Part shown: piece by piece, positions 1-6,233 of the stretch
Numbering within the stretch: the first letter of the stretch is position 1
How the letters are laid out: each line of letters starts with the position of its first letter
DNA from: an uncultured Clostridia bacterium
GTDB lineage: Bacteria > Bacillota > Clostridia > Christensenellales > Aristaeellaceae
NCBI GenBank assembly: GCA_934621485.1
Contig: CAKTUS010000079.1
Span: forward strand, 1 to 12,693
Direction of reading: 5' to 3'
Length of the DNA stretch: 12,693 bases
Translations under genes and position numbers: made by a program
The notes under the pieces: generated by a model
What the model was told of the DNA's origin: nothing
Seen by the model: only the letters and a program-made list of their open reading frames with translations
The model's database searches: none

Positions 1-277
1 GAATGAGACAAAAAACGACCAGATTACCGTTGTAGGGGTGCACGTCGTGCACTCCCCAAACGGCGTGTTTGCCGCTAGCATAATCCACGTGAGGTGGCCA
101 CCCACGAAATCAGGAATACGGCAGCACGCGACGGAGACTGCGGCCGGCAGAGAGGCAAGGATTGTGCTCAAGAGAAGGAATCCTTCTCCCCGCCCCATGC
201 CGCAGGTTCGCCCGCCGACTGTCCAGTCGGTTTGCGCAGTTCGTTGCCGTTTCGAGATGGAAAGGGAGGTCGTCTTT
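1..277. other. Left-edge region without an identifiable gene
   Basis: No reading frame here resembles a protein family I recognise. All three forward frames and one reverse frame have long overlapping open stretches with arginine-, proline- and serine-rich translations, which is typical of GC-rich non-coding DNA. The region leads into a good ribosome binding site at 264-269 that belongs to the small ORF starting at 278. Since a recombinase remnant lies just to the right, I infer that it is part of a decayed mobile element, but nothing in these bases alone proves that. Confidence 0.35.
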
Positions 278-498
278 ATGTTTACAAGCAATGAACACAG
301 CATCCAAAAGCAGGCGCAGGTGGACTTCACCCGCAGTGGCTGGCGGCAGTTTGCGAAACTCAACCTCACCCAATGTGGTGAGTCTTTTGCTATACCTGCA
401 AATATGCCAGAAATCGCCGCCTATTTGAGTCCGTTTTGCAGGAGTACACGAAACGGCTTGTGGGCGGCTTTTTCTATGATGATTCGTCGCATTTCTAA
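278..498 (+). pseudogene. Small frameshifted ORF, probable mobile-element gene remnant
   Basis: An ATG at 278 is preceded by GGGAGG (264-269) with an 8-base gap, a strong initiation signal. The frame runs MFTSNEHSIQKQAQVDFTRS and onward to about base 433, where the composition becomes implausible. In the +1 frame from 433 a protein-like stretch, VLQEYTKRLVGGFFYDDSSH, runs to a TAA at 496-498. One extra base near 433 would join both parts into a protein of about 73 residues, so I read this as a small gene broken by a one-base deletion. I do not recognise the family. Several overlapping frames are also open, so it could be chance. A sequencing error cannot be excluded. Confidence 0.3.
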
Positions 499-508
499 TA
501 TCAAAATA

Positions 509-567
509 ATGCACACCCCTATGCATATAGCGCCTTGCTGGCTGTTTGTTGTGCATGGGGTGTGCAT
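509..567. repeat. Imperfect inverted repeat beside the recombinase 3' end
   Basis: ATGCACACCCC (509-519) and GGGGTGTGCAT (557-567) are perfect 11-base inverted arms. After one bulged T at 520, ATGCA (521-525) also pairs with TGCAT (552-556), giving about 16 paired positions around a 26-base loop. On the minus strand the structure begins 17 bases after the stop codon of the recombinase remnant and is followed by a T-rich stretch, so it could end that transcript. Its place next to a serine recombinase gene also fits a recombination or regulatory site of a mobile element. The choice between these is inference. Confidence 0.6.
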
Positions 568-583
568 ACCATTACACGGATGC

Positions 584-790
584 TCAGACCGTTATTTCTT
601 GTCCGTCCCGGAAAATAAAGCGCAGATTTCCTTCAGTCGTTACGCGCACCTGCTCCACCGTGCCGTACCACAGCGTTTCATTAAAGCTCGAAATGAGGCC
701 TTGATTCCTTAGCGTCTCCAGATATTCTGCCAGCTTACCGCGCTTGGCGATGCGCTGTTTCTGCTCGGACTCCACATCTGCAATGCCTTG
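584..790 (-). pseudogene. Large serine recombinase, C-terminal remnant
   Basis: The minus-strand frame ends at 584 and encodes about 69 residues: a charged helix (ESEQKQRIAKRGKLAEYLET) followed by LWYGTVEQVRV and the strand FIFRDGQEITV. Helix, then F(D/N)E-LW---V, then a beta strand ending in F(K/R)DG-EI is the usual C-terminus of large serine recombinases encoded by clostridial integrative elements and TnpX/TndX-like transposons. Full-length members have about 500 residues with a catalytic serine near the N-terminus. Here everything upstream is gone, replaced at about 790 by ATC-hydrolase coding sequence on the other strand. It cannot be active. It marks a rearrangement junction. Confidence 0.7.
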
Positions 791-792
791 CC

Positions 793-1221
793 GAAATAGA
801 GGAGATGGAGGGAGAGCTGTTCTTGCCTGCCTTCCGCTTTCTCGCCAGATTTGTCAACTGCAACAAGCCTCCATTCAAAAAACTGATGTACAAATCCTTC
901 CAAAACGCCAAGCGGCAGTGTGACAAATGGGGTGATTTTCAAATGAATCTTGACCCCTTCGACCCTGAAAAGCCCATCTATTATGAGTTCACCACTTGCC
1001 CCACAGCGGAGTTTGCGAAAAAGCACGGTCTGCTGGAGGTGATGCCCGCCTTGTGCAACCCCGACTTTGCCGGCATGGAGTTGATTCATGCACGGCTGGT
1101 GCGAAAAACCACCTGCGCCAACGGCTGCAAGTGCGACTATACCATCTGCGGCGACAAAGACCCCTATCTGAAAGCGCACCCCGAATATCTCGACGAGGCA
1201 GGTTATAGGCGAAACCGTTAA
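793..1221 (+). pseudogene. ATC hydrolase family protein, N-terminally truncated
   Basis: The translation carries the C-terminal signature of the L-2-amino-thiazoline-4-carboxylic acid hydrolase family: CNPDFAGMELIHARLVRKTT, then CANGCKCDYTICGDK, then HPEYLDEAGYRRN just before the stop. Family members open the thiazoline ring of ATC on the way to L-cysteine in pseudomonads; the role of clostridial homologues is not established. About 140 residues remain, whereas I expect over 200, and the frame runs into recombinase sequence on the left. The first ATG (805) has GAGGAG directly against it with no spacing, so it is a poor start. I call it a 5'-truncated gene, though a shortened protein could still be made. 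It points the same way as the hydrolase and methyltransferase genes downstream and may once have been in their operon. Confidence 0.65.
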
Positions 1222-1481
1222 TCCCGGCAAAGCTTGAGCGTAGCCTTTGCTGGCGAATGCCAGGAGCCTTACGAGGTTGTTGCTCTTTTGGGATCGACGG
1301 TCGCCCAAACGGAAAAGGCCGAATTGAGCACGCGGTGGCATGCGGTTTTTCCCCCGCCAAGGACAGTCCTGCATTTCCGCTGATATTCACGGCAGGATGG
1401 CTTTTTGTGGGCAGTAAGCAAGCGGCGGCGCGCTGACGAGCATGATGACGCTAACGACTGATAAAATGAAGGTGAAACGCC
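1222..1481. other. Intergenic gap upstream of the hydrolase/methyltransferase pair
   Basis: Just after the ATC-hydrolase stop, GCAAAG and CTTTGC form a weak 6-bp hairpin, with no T-run to make it a terminator. The ATC-hydrolase frame stays open after its stop for about 53 more codons, but the translation does not look like a protein. I found no convincing -35/-10 pair. Only AAGGTG about 7 bases before the ATG at 1482 stands out. Confidence 0.35.
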
Positions 1482-2258
1482 ATGTTGTTTCAAACTTACG
1501 GAGAAAAAGGAAAGCCGGCGGTTTTGTTTTTCCACGCTATGGGCGTAACAGGAGACAGTAGTAAACCGGTAGCGGCCTATTTGCAAAAGCAGTATTTCTG
1601 TATTCTGCCCACGTCTACGGTCTACTGCGCCGGACAGCGGTACGTTAGCAAAACGGATGAAGTGCGGCAGATAGAAGCCTTTTTGCAGCGGCAGGGAGTA
1701 GAGCGTCTTGCGCTCATAGTGGCCTCGTCTATCGGAGCCGACCTGGCCCTGGCGTTTTTGACCCAAACCAGGCTGCCGGTTGGACACGTTTTCTTTGACG
1801 GCGGGCAGTTTGCGCAGATCGGGAAAGCAACGCGCCGCTTCATAACGCCGTTTTTGTATTTGGCCATCAAAAGCCTGTACTGGTCCAGGGGCAAAACGCT
1901 GAAAAAGGTTTTATGGTGCGATGACGAAGCCATTAAGCCCTACTTCATTGCGGCGGGAAAGAACTTGACTTATGGCAATCTGCGACGTCAGCTTGCGGAC
2001 AGCCTGGAGGATAAGCCGTTTCCGCCTCTGTCGGATGAACTGCAAAAACACAGCTATTTTGCGTTTGGCAGCGCCGAGGAGCATTACAAATACCGGGAGG
2101 CTGTGAGGAAGGCTTATGCCCATGGAAATTATCCGGTGTTTGAAGGATGCCGCCATATGCAGTATCAAATTCGCAATCCGCACGGCTTTGCAGAAATGCT
2201 GATTTCTCTTATGACGCAAACCGGCGGTTTTCCTTGGGCAGAAAGGGAGGATGTCTGA
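1482..2258 (+). CDS. Alpha/beta-hydrolase fold protein
   Basis: This 258-residue protein has the layout of an alpha/beta-hydrolase. An N-terminal strand and oxyanion-type turn, AVLFFHAMGVTGDSS (about residues 13-27), is followed by a nucleophile-elbow candidate, VASSIGAD (80-87), and a late histidine in FEGCRHMQY (H225) where the catalytic histidine normally lies. The elbow reads S-S-I-G instead of the usual G-x-S-x-G, so Ser83 would be the nucleophile and the first glycine is replaced by Ser82 or Ala81. There is no signal peptide, so it should be cytoplasmic. The start ATG has AAGGTG about 7 bases upstream. Its TGA overlaps the next ATG (TGATG), so the two genes are probably translationally coupled. 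The substrate is unknown; from the neighbours I infer an ester, amide or lactone in a small imported molecule. Confidence 0.75.
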   Translation: MLFQTYGEKGKPAVLFFHAMGVTGDSSKPVAAYLQKQYFCILPTSTVYCAGQRYVSKTDEVRQIEAFLQRQGVERLALIVASSIGADLALAFLTQTRLPVGHVFFDGGQFAQIGKATRRFITPFLYLAIKSLYWSRGKTLKKVLWCDDEAIKPYFIAAGKNLTYGNLRRQLADSLEDKPFPPLSDELQKHSYFAFGSAEEHYKYREAVRKAYAHGNYPVFEGCRHMQYQIRNPHGFAEMLISLMTQTGGFPWAEREDV

Positions 2259-3100
2259 TGAACGACAAAATTGAGAAAAACACGGTTCAGGAAACGCTGA
2301 TCATACCGCTCTATGGCCGGAAAATGTGCTCGGAGCTTTACCCGCGCCTCTATCATGACGAAACGGCTCTCCGATTGCTCAACCAAATTGACTATGATTT
2401 TTCGGCGTTGGAAAAAAAGTCCGGAGGTTTAATGCAGCGCTTTGGTTTTCTTGAAGTTGCCATGCGGCAAAATGATCTGGCCATTGAAGTGCGAAACTAT
2501 CTGCAAGACCATCCCTGTTCGGCGGTTGTCAACCTGGGTTGCGGTTTGGACAACACGGGACGGCGCTGCGACAACGGCCGCTGCCGTATTTATAATGTGG
2601 ATTTCCCCAGTGTAATCGAGGTACGCAATGCGCTGCTTCCGGCAGGAAAACGGGAAGAAAACATTCCCTGTGACTTGAACGATACAGCATGGTTTCGCAG
2701 GATTGATGCGTCAAACGGCGTGATCTTTTTGGCGGCGGGCGTGTTCTATTATTTTCTGAAAGAACAGGTGCAAACACTGGTGCAGAAGATGGCGGACGCT
2801 TTTCCAGGCGGCGCGCTCGTCTTTGACGCAGCAAACCAAAAAGCCGTGAAGCTGATGCTGAAAACATGGCTGAAGGAGGCGAAAATTCAGGACGTAGGCG
2901 CTTATTTTGCCGTTTCCGATGCCAAGCGCGAGCTTTCACCCTGGGATAGCCGCCTACAGATTTCAAGTCGGGGCTATGTGCTGGGCTACCACGATTTGAA
3001 AGACTCCTCCGTAAGCGGATTTTTCCGTTTTTTGGCCAAGGTCGGTGATAGAATAATGAAAATGCAGATTGTTCGTATTGGTTTTGAGGAGAAACGGTGA
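2258..3100 (+). CDS. Class I SAM-dependent methyltransferase, leucine carboxyl methyltransferase type
   Basis: The start is the ATG at 2258, overlapping the previous stop by one base, with GGGAGG at 2245-2250; an in-frame upstream ATG at 2147 lies inside the hydrolase gene and is rejected. The 280-residue protein has motif I VVNLGCGLD (90-98), the acidic residue after the second strand in YNVDFPSVI (112-120, D115), and a hydrophobic strand VIFLAAGVFYYF at 155-166. This order, with a long N-terminal helical part, is that of the LCM/PPM family (COG3315), whose members methylate carboxyl or hydroxyl groups, many in polyketide and other secondary metabolism. It is probably cytoplasmic and works with the hydrolase on the same small molecule. 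The family call is firm and the substrate is unknown. Confidence 0.8.
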   Translation: MNDKIEKNTVQETLIIPLYGRKMCSELYPRLYHDETALRLLNQIDYDFSALEKKSGGLMQRFGFLEVAMRQNDLAIEVRNYLQDHPCSAVVNLGCGLDNTGRRCDNGRCRIYNVDFPSVIEVRNALLPAGKREENIPCDLNDTAWFRRIDASNGVIFLAAGVFYYFLKEQVQTLVQKMADAFPGGALVFDAANQKAVKLMLKTWLKEAKIQDVGAYFAVSDAKRELSPWDSRLQISSRGYVLGYHDLKDSSVSGFFRFLAKVGDRIMKMQIVRIGFEEKR

Positions 3101-3120
3101 GCCGGAGAAACGTAGCTGAT

Positions 3121-3154
3121 AGCCGGTAACACCGGCTGCGTTCCGTTTCGGAAC
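3121..3154. terminator. Candidate bidirectional terminator between convergent genes
   Basis: In the 66-base gap between the methyltransferase and araC stop codons, AGCCGGT-AAC-ACCGGCT (3121-3137) is a perfect 7-bp hairpin, followed directly by GTTCCG-TTT-CGGAAC (3140-3154), a perfect 6-bp hairpin. Tandem hairpins between convergent genes suggest termination, but there is no clear run of T on either side. Confidence 0.45.
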
Positions 3155-3166
3155 CAGCGGCTTCGT

Positions 3167-4138
3167 TTATGTATTTCTGGCAATTTTGCGGTATTCGATG
3201 GGCAGGATGCCGGTGCTTTTCTTAAACAGTTCTGCAAAACGGCTGGAAGTGGTATAGCCGATCATCTGAGCGATCTGCCCCATCGTGAAATTCGTATCGA
3301 TCAGCAGGTGTTCCGCCTGGCTCATACGCCTCCCCTGGATATATTGGGTAATCGTGCAGCCGAATTGCCGTTTGAAACAGCTTTTCAGCTTGCTTTCGCT
3401 CATACAGGCAATGCTGGCCAGACGCTCCAATGGAATATCGAAAGCATAATGATCGGCGATATAGCCAACCACGTTTTGCAGTCCCCCAAGGTCCTCCTTT
3501 GACAGCGGGCGCTCTTTCTTTTGGCTTTGCTTTTTCCAGGCGTCCATCACAAGGGCAATGGCTTCCGTTACCTTCGCTTCATAAAACAGCGCTGCGGAAA
3601 CGCCCTCCCCTCTGTAGGTTTCCAGTTCAAAGAGCAGTTTTGACATGGCGGGAAAGTCAGTTGCCTGATCTATGCTTTGAAAAGCCGCCGGCAAATCAAA
3701 GAAGCTTTCCGGATAGTGTTTTTTGAGAAAATCCTCATAAAAGGCCGGAAAGATTTCGATGCTCACAGAATGGATGGGGATTCTCTTATGGATAAGGGCA
3801 CGGTAGCACTGTTTTCCGCCGACAATAGTCTCGATAGAGCCTGCCGACAGCCGCCGGTAAGGGGTCAATTCTTCGCCGGAGATGGAATCATAACGTTCAA
3901 TGCTGATGCACTCCGGGATTTCAAGCTTCAGGCAGTAATCGTCGTGAAAAGAAAAATCGTGAATCTTCATCGCAAACAAATCCTGTTTTGCGTGAACCCA
4001 GCAGTATCCGCTGCCAACAGCAGGCGATATTTCCCAGCACTGCCCTGCCGCGCTGAAAGCTTCGGGGCATGGAACCGGCCGAAAGCCATGCTGCGTTAAG
4101 AGAGAACCGTAATAGCTTGATAAGGTATTGTTATTCAT
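3167..4138 (-). CDS. AraC family transcriptional regulator, siderophore-regulator (YbtA/PchR-like) type
   Basis: A 323-residue protein with a C-terminal double helix-turn-helix at about 221-320: IPLERLASIACMSESKLKSC (235-254) is the first HTH, QYIQGRRMSQAEHLL is the linker helix, and TMGQIAQMIGYTTSSRFAEL followed by FKKSTGILPIEYRK is the second. The N-terminal 200 residues are a ligand-sensing domain with beta-rich and helical parts. I chose the ATG at 4138 because AGAGG lies about 6 bases before it; the longer frame to 4249 would start inside the operator. Regulators of this kind (YbtA, PchR, clostridial relatives) commonly sit next to the siderophore transporters they control and respond to the ferri-siderophore. 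It faces the ABC genes across a shared control region, so those and its own gene are the likely targets. Confidence 0.88.
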   Translation of the reverse strand: MNNNTLSSYYGSLLTQHGFRPVPCPEAFSAAGQCWEISPAVGSGYCWVHAKQDLFAMKIHDFSFHDDYCLKLEIPECISIERYDSISGEELTPYRRLSAGSIETIVGGKQCYRALIHKRIPIHSVSIEIFPAFYEDFLKKHYPESFFDLPAAFQSIDQATDFPAMSKLLFELETYRGEGVSAALFYEAKVTEAIALVMDAWKKQSQKKERPLSKEDLGGLQNVVGYIADHYAFDIPLERLASIACMSESKLKSCFKRQFGCTITQYIQGRRMSQAEHLLIDTNFTMGQIAQMIGYTTSSRFAELFKKSTGILPIEYRKIARNT

Positions 4139-4200
4139 AACGCCTCTTGCAATGATCAGACATTTCGATGCAATGATTCGACAGAATCCTCTGCTGAGTG

Positions 4201-4229
4201 TTGCTGAAAAACCAGCGATATGATATATT
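4201..4229 (+). promoter_or_regulatory. Predicted sigma-A promoter for the ABC transporter pair
   Basis: TTGCTG (4201-4206), a 17-base spacer and TATATT (4224-4229) preceded by TGA, an extended -10 element. The -35 is mediocre and the -10 is one base from consensus. The predicted start is near 4236, at the left end of the inverted repeat. It would give a leader of about 225 bases before the first ABC gene. Confidence 0.5.
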
Positions 4230-4235
4230 ATCGCT

Positions 4236-4255
4236 TGGTTAGTTAGCACTAACCA
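4236..4255. promoter_or_regulatory. Operator-like inverted repeat shared by two facing promoters
   Basis: TGGTTAGT-TAGC-ACTAACCA is a perfect 8-bp inverted repeat with a 4-base centre. It overlaps the predicted start of the rightward promoter and abuts the -10 of the leftward promoter, so a bound protein could block both. The GGTTAG/CTAACC half-sites recall the iron boxes of the DtxR/IdeR family, but here they are 6 bases apart instead of nearly touching, so the match is partial. The AraC protein itself is another candidate, although AraC proteins usually bind direct repeats. Confidence 0.6.
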
Positions 4256-4283
4256 TTATAACAAAAGGCAGCGCAAAAGTCAA
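4255..4283 (-). promoter_or_regulatory. Predicted sigma-A promoter for araC
   Basis: On the minus strand, TTGACT (4283-4278), a spacer of exactly 17 bases and a consensus TATAAT (4260-4255) form a near-ideal sigma-A promoter. Transcription should begin around 4248 inside the inverted repeat, leaving a leader of about 110 bases before the araC ATG at 4138. Confidence 0.7.
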
Positions 4284-4297
4284 ACGGGGGGATTGCA

Positions 4298-4465
4298 TTG
4301 CAAAGGAGCCAACAGGATGTAAACGACGCTTCCAAACGCTTGCTCGGCATCTTTTCCACTGTGCCACGCTTGTCCGCCTCGGCTGTACGCTCAGCCGCCC
4401 GGTGGACGCCGCACAGCCGGATGCTTTCAGGAACAATGCCAATCATTAAGGAGGTCTTATTGTGA
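4298..4465 (+). CDS. Possible 55-codon leader ORF before the ABC genes
   Basis: A TTG at 4298 follows GGGGGG (4286-4291) and opens a 55-codon frame that ends at TGA 4463-4465, overlapping the GTG start of the ABC gene by GTGA. The translation is rich in R, S and A, with no recognisable domain. The overlap is suggestive of coupling, but the last codons are simply the ABC gene's ribosome binding site, and the start codon is weak. It may be a regulatory leader peptide or chance. Confidence 0.25.
   Translation: MQRSQQDVNDASKRLLGIFSTVPRLSASAVRSAARWTPHSRMLSGTMPIIKEVLL
4374..4403 (+). other. Hairpin in the ABC operon leader
   Basis: CGGCTG (4380-4385) and CAGCCG (4392-4397) are perfect 6-bp arms around a 6-base loop. 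Outside them TCCGCC (4374-4379) can pair with GGTGGA further right with one G-T pair and a small asymmetric loop. The hairpin lies in the 225-base leader about 60 bases before the ABC start. It has no T-run, so it is a structure candidate, not a terminator. Confidence 0.4.
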
Positions 4466-6231
4466 AGAAACAATCCAATCTGTCTCGGCTGATGGGATAT
4501 GCCGGCGGGCATCGGGCCTTTACCTATGCCTCATGGGTTCTGTCAGCCATCAGCGCCCTGGTAGCGTTGCTTCCTTTTCTCTATACTTGGATGATTCTGC
4601 GGGACGTTTTGTCGGTCGCGCCAAATTACGCTCAAGCGGTAAACATTCCGCACTATGGATGGATGGCCGTGTTGTTCGCCGCGCTGTCCTACCTCATTTA
4701 CGTATGCTCGCTGCTATGCTCTCATCTTTCGGCGTTTCGTGTTGCGACAACGCTGCGGCTGGCCGTGTCTGAACACCTGGCAAAGCTGCCCCTGGGCTTT
4801 ACGGAGCGCTTTGGCAGCGGCAGGCTGCGCAAGGTCATTCAGGAGAGCGCCGGCGCGGCGGAAACGTATCTTGCCCACCAGCTGCCCGATCAGTGCAGCG
4901 CTATGGCCACCCCGGTGGGGCTGCTGGCGCTGCTGCTCGTGTTTGACTGGCGGCTGGGGTTGCTGAGCCTTGTCCCCGTTGTCTTGGCCTTTCTCATTAT
5001 GGCGACCATGACCGGCAAGCGAATGGCGGAGAAAATGCGGCAGTATGGCAATGCGCTTTCCGCCATGTCCAATGAAGCGGTAGAATACGTGCGCGGCATT
5101 CCTGTGGTGAAAACCTTTGGACAGTCTGTATTCTCCTTTAAGAAATTCAAGGCTACCATTGACGAATACGAAAAGTGGGTCGTCGCCTATACGAAAGAGC
5201 TCCGGCTGCCAATGATGTTCTACACGGCGGCCATCAACGGCGTGTTCGCCTTTCTCATTGCAGGCGGATTGCTGTTTACCCAAAACGGCGTCACCCCGGG
5301 CTTCCTGCTGAATTTGCTGTTTTATATCATCATCACGCCGGTCATTTCCCTGACATTGACAAAAATCATGCATATGAGCGAAAACAAAATGATTGTTGCC
5401 GATGCGCTGAGCCGTATCGATTCCGTTTTGGACGCCGCGCCCGTTTCGGAAAGCGCCAGGCCCCAGCATCCAAAAGACGGCTCTGTCGCCTTGACGGATG
5501 TGTATTTTGGCTATGACGGCAAAACCGACGTCATCAAAGGCGTTTCCCTGCATATTCAGCCGGGCCAAACCGTGGCGCTGGTAGGCCCCTCCGGCGGCGG
5601 AAAATCTACGCTGGCCAGCCTTATCTGCCGCTTCTTTGACGTGAAAAGCGGCAGCATCCGTGTCGGCGGCGCAGACGTCCGGGAGATTCCCAAGGAAGAA
5701 TTGATGAACACCGTGTCCTTTGTTTTCCAAAACAGCCGGCTGTTCAAGGGCAGCATCCTGGACAATGTGAAGCTGGCCAAACCCGACGCTACCGAGGAGG
5801 AAATCCTATCGGCATTAAAAACGGCGCAATGTATGGATATCATTGAAAAATTCCCGGAGGGCATCCATACGGTTATTGGCAGCAAGGGCATTTATCTTTC
5901 CGGCGGCGAACGGCAGCGCATTGCCATCGCCCGCGCCGTGCTGAAAAACGCCCCTGTTCTGATTTTGGACGAAGCCACCGCTTTCGCCGATCCTGACAAT
6001 GAAGCCAAGGTGCAGGCGGCGTTTGCTGCACTATCGAAAGGCAAAACCGTGATAATGATTGCGCATCGGCTGTCCACTGTGGCGAACGCCGACTGTATCT
6101 ATGTGGTGCAGGACGGGCAGATCGAAGAATCCGGAACCCAAGAAGCGCTATGCGCCCAAAACGGTCTGTTCGCCAAAATGTGGCGGGATTATCAATCGTC
6201 TGTTGAGTGGAAAGTCGCAAAGGAGGGATAA
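4462..6231 (+). CDS. ABC transporter, fused membrane and ATPase domains, YbtP/IrtA-like half
   Basis: A 589-residue half-transporter starting at GTG 4462, 7 bases after AAGGAGG. Residues 1 to about 310 form a six-helix type IV (exporter-fold) membrane domain, with hydrophobic segments near 20-45, 68-92, 145-185 and 255-310. The ATPase domain has Walker A GPSGGGKST (375-383), the Q-loop in SFVFQNSRLF, signature LSGGERQ (479-485), Walker B LILDEA (D503, E504) and the H-loop AHR (H535), so it should hydrolyse ATP. The D-loop region reads ATAFADPDNE, which I recall from YbtP/IrtA-type siderophore importers; most exporters have S-L-D here. It should pair with the next gene's product in the cytoplasmic membrane. 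Import of a ferri-siderophore is the best guess, supported by the adjacent AraC gene; drug or peptide export is the alternative. Confidence 0.88.
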   Translation: MKKQSNLSRLMGYAGGHRAFTYASWVLSAISALVALLPFLYTWMILRDVLSVAPNYAQAVNIPHYGWMAVLFAALSYLIYVCSLLCSHLSAFRVATTLRLAVSEHLAKLPLGFTERFGSGRLRKVIQESAGAAETYLAHQLPDQCSAMATPVGLLALLLVFDWRLGLLSLVPVVLAFLIMATMTGKRMAEKMRQYGNALSAMSNEAVEYVRGIPVVKTFGQSVFSFKKFKATIDEYEKWVVAYTKELRLPMMFYTAAINGVFAFLIAGGLLFTQNGVTPGFLLNLLFYIIITPVISLTLTKIMHMSENKMIVADALSRIDSVLDAAPVSESARPQHPKDGSVALTDVYFGYDGKTDVIKGVSLHIQPGQTVALVGPSGGGKSTLASLICRFFDVKSGSIRVGGADVREIPKEELMNTVSFVFQNSRLFKGSILDNVKLAKPDATEEEILSALKTAQCMDIIEKFPEGIHTVIGSKGIYLSGGERQRIAIARAVLKNAPVLILDEATAFADPDNEAKVQAAFAALSKGKTVIMIAHRLSTVANADCIYVVQDGQIEESGTQEALCAQNGLFAKMWRDYQSSVEWKVAKEG

Positions 6232-6233
6232 CC

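Noticed and set aside
709..1374. Minus-strand ORF of 221 codons
   Set aside because: It overlaps the ATC-hydrolase signature on the plus strand and the recombinase tail in another frame; its own translation matches nothing I know.
4237..4254. Calling the repeat a true DtxR/IdeR box
   Set aside because: Half-site bases agree but spacing differs from the nearly contiguous consensus, so I report only an operator-like repeat.
4714..5730. Long minus-strand ORF of 338 codons
   Set aside because: It lies wholly inside the first ABC gene, is rich in H, Q and G as expected for an antisense frame of GC-biased coding DNA, and has no domain.
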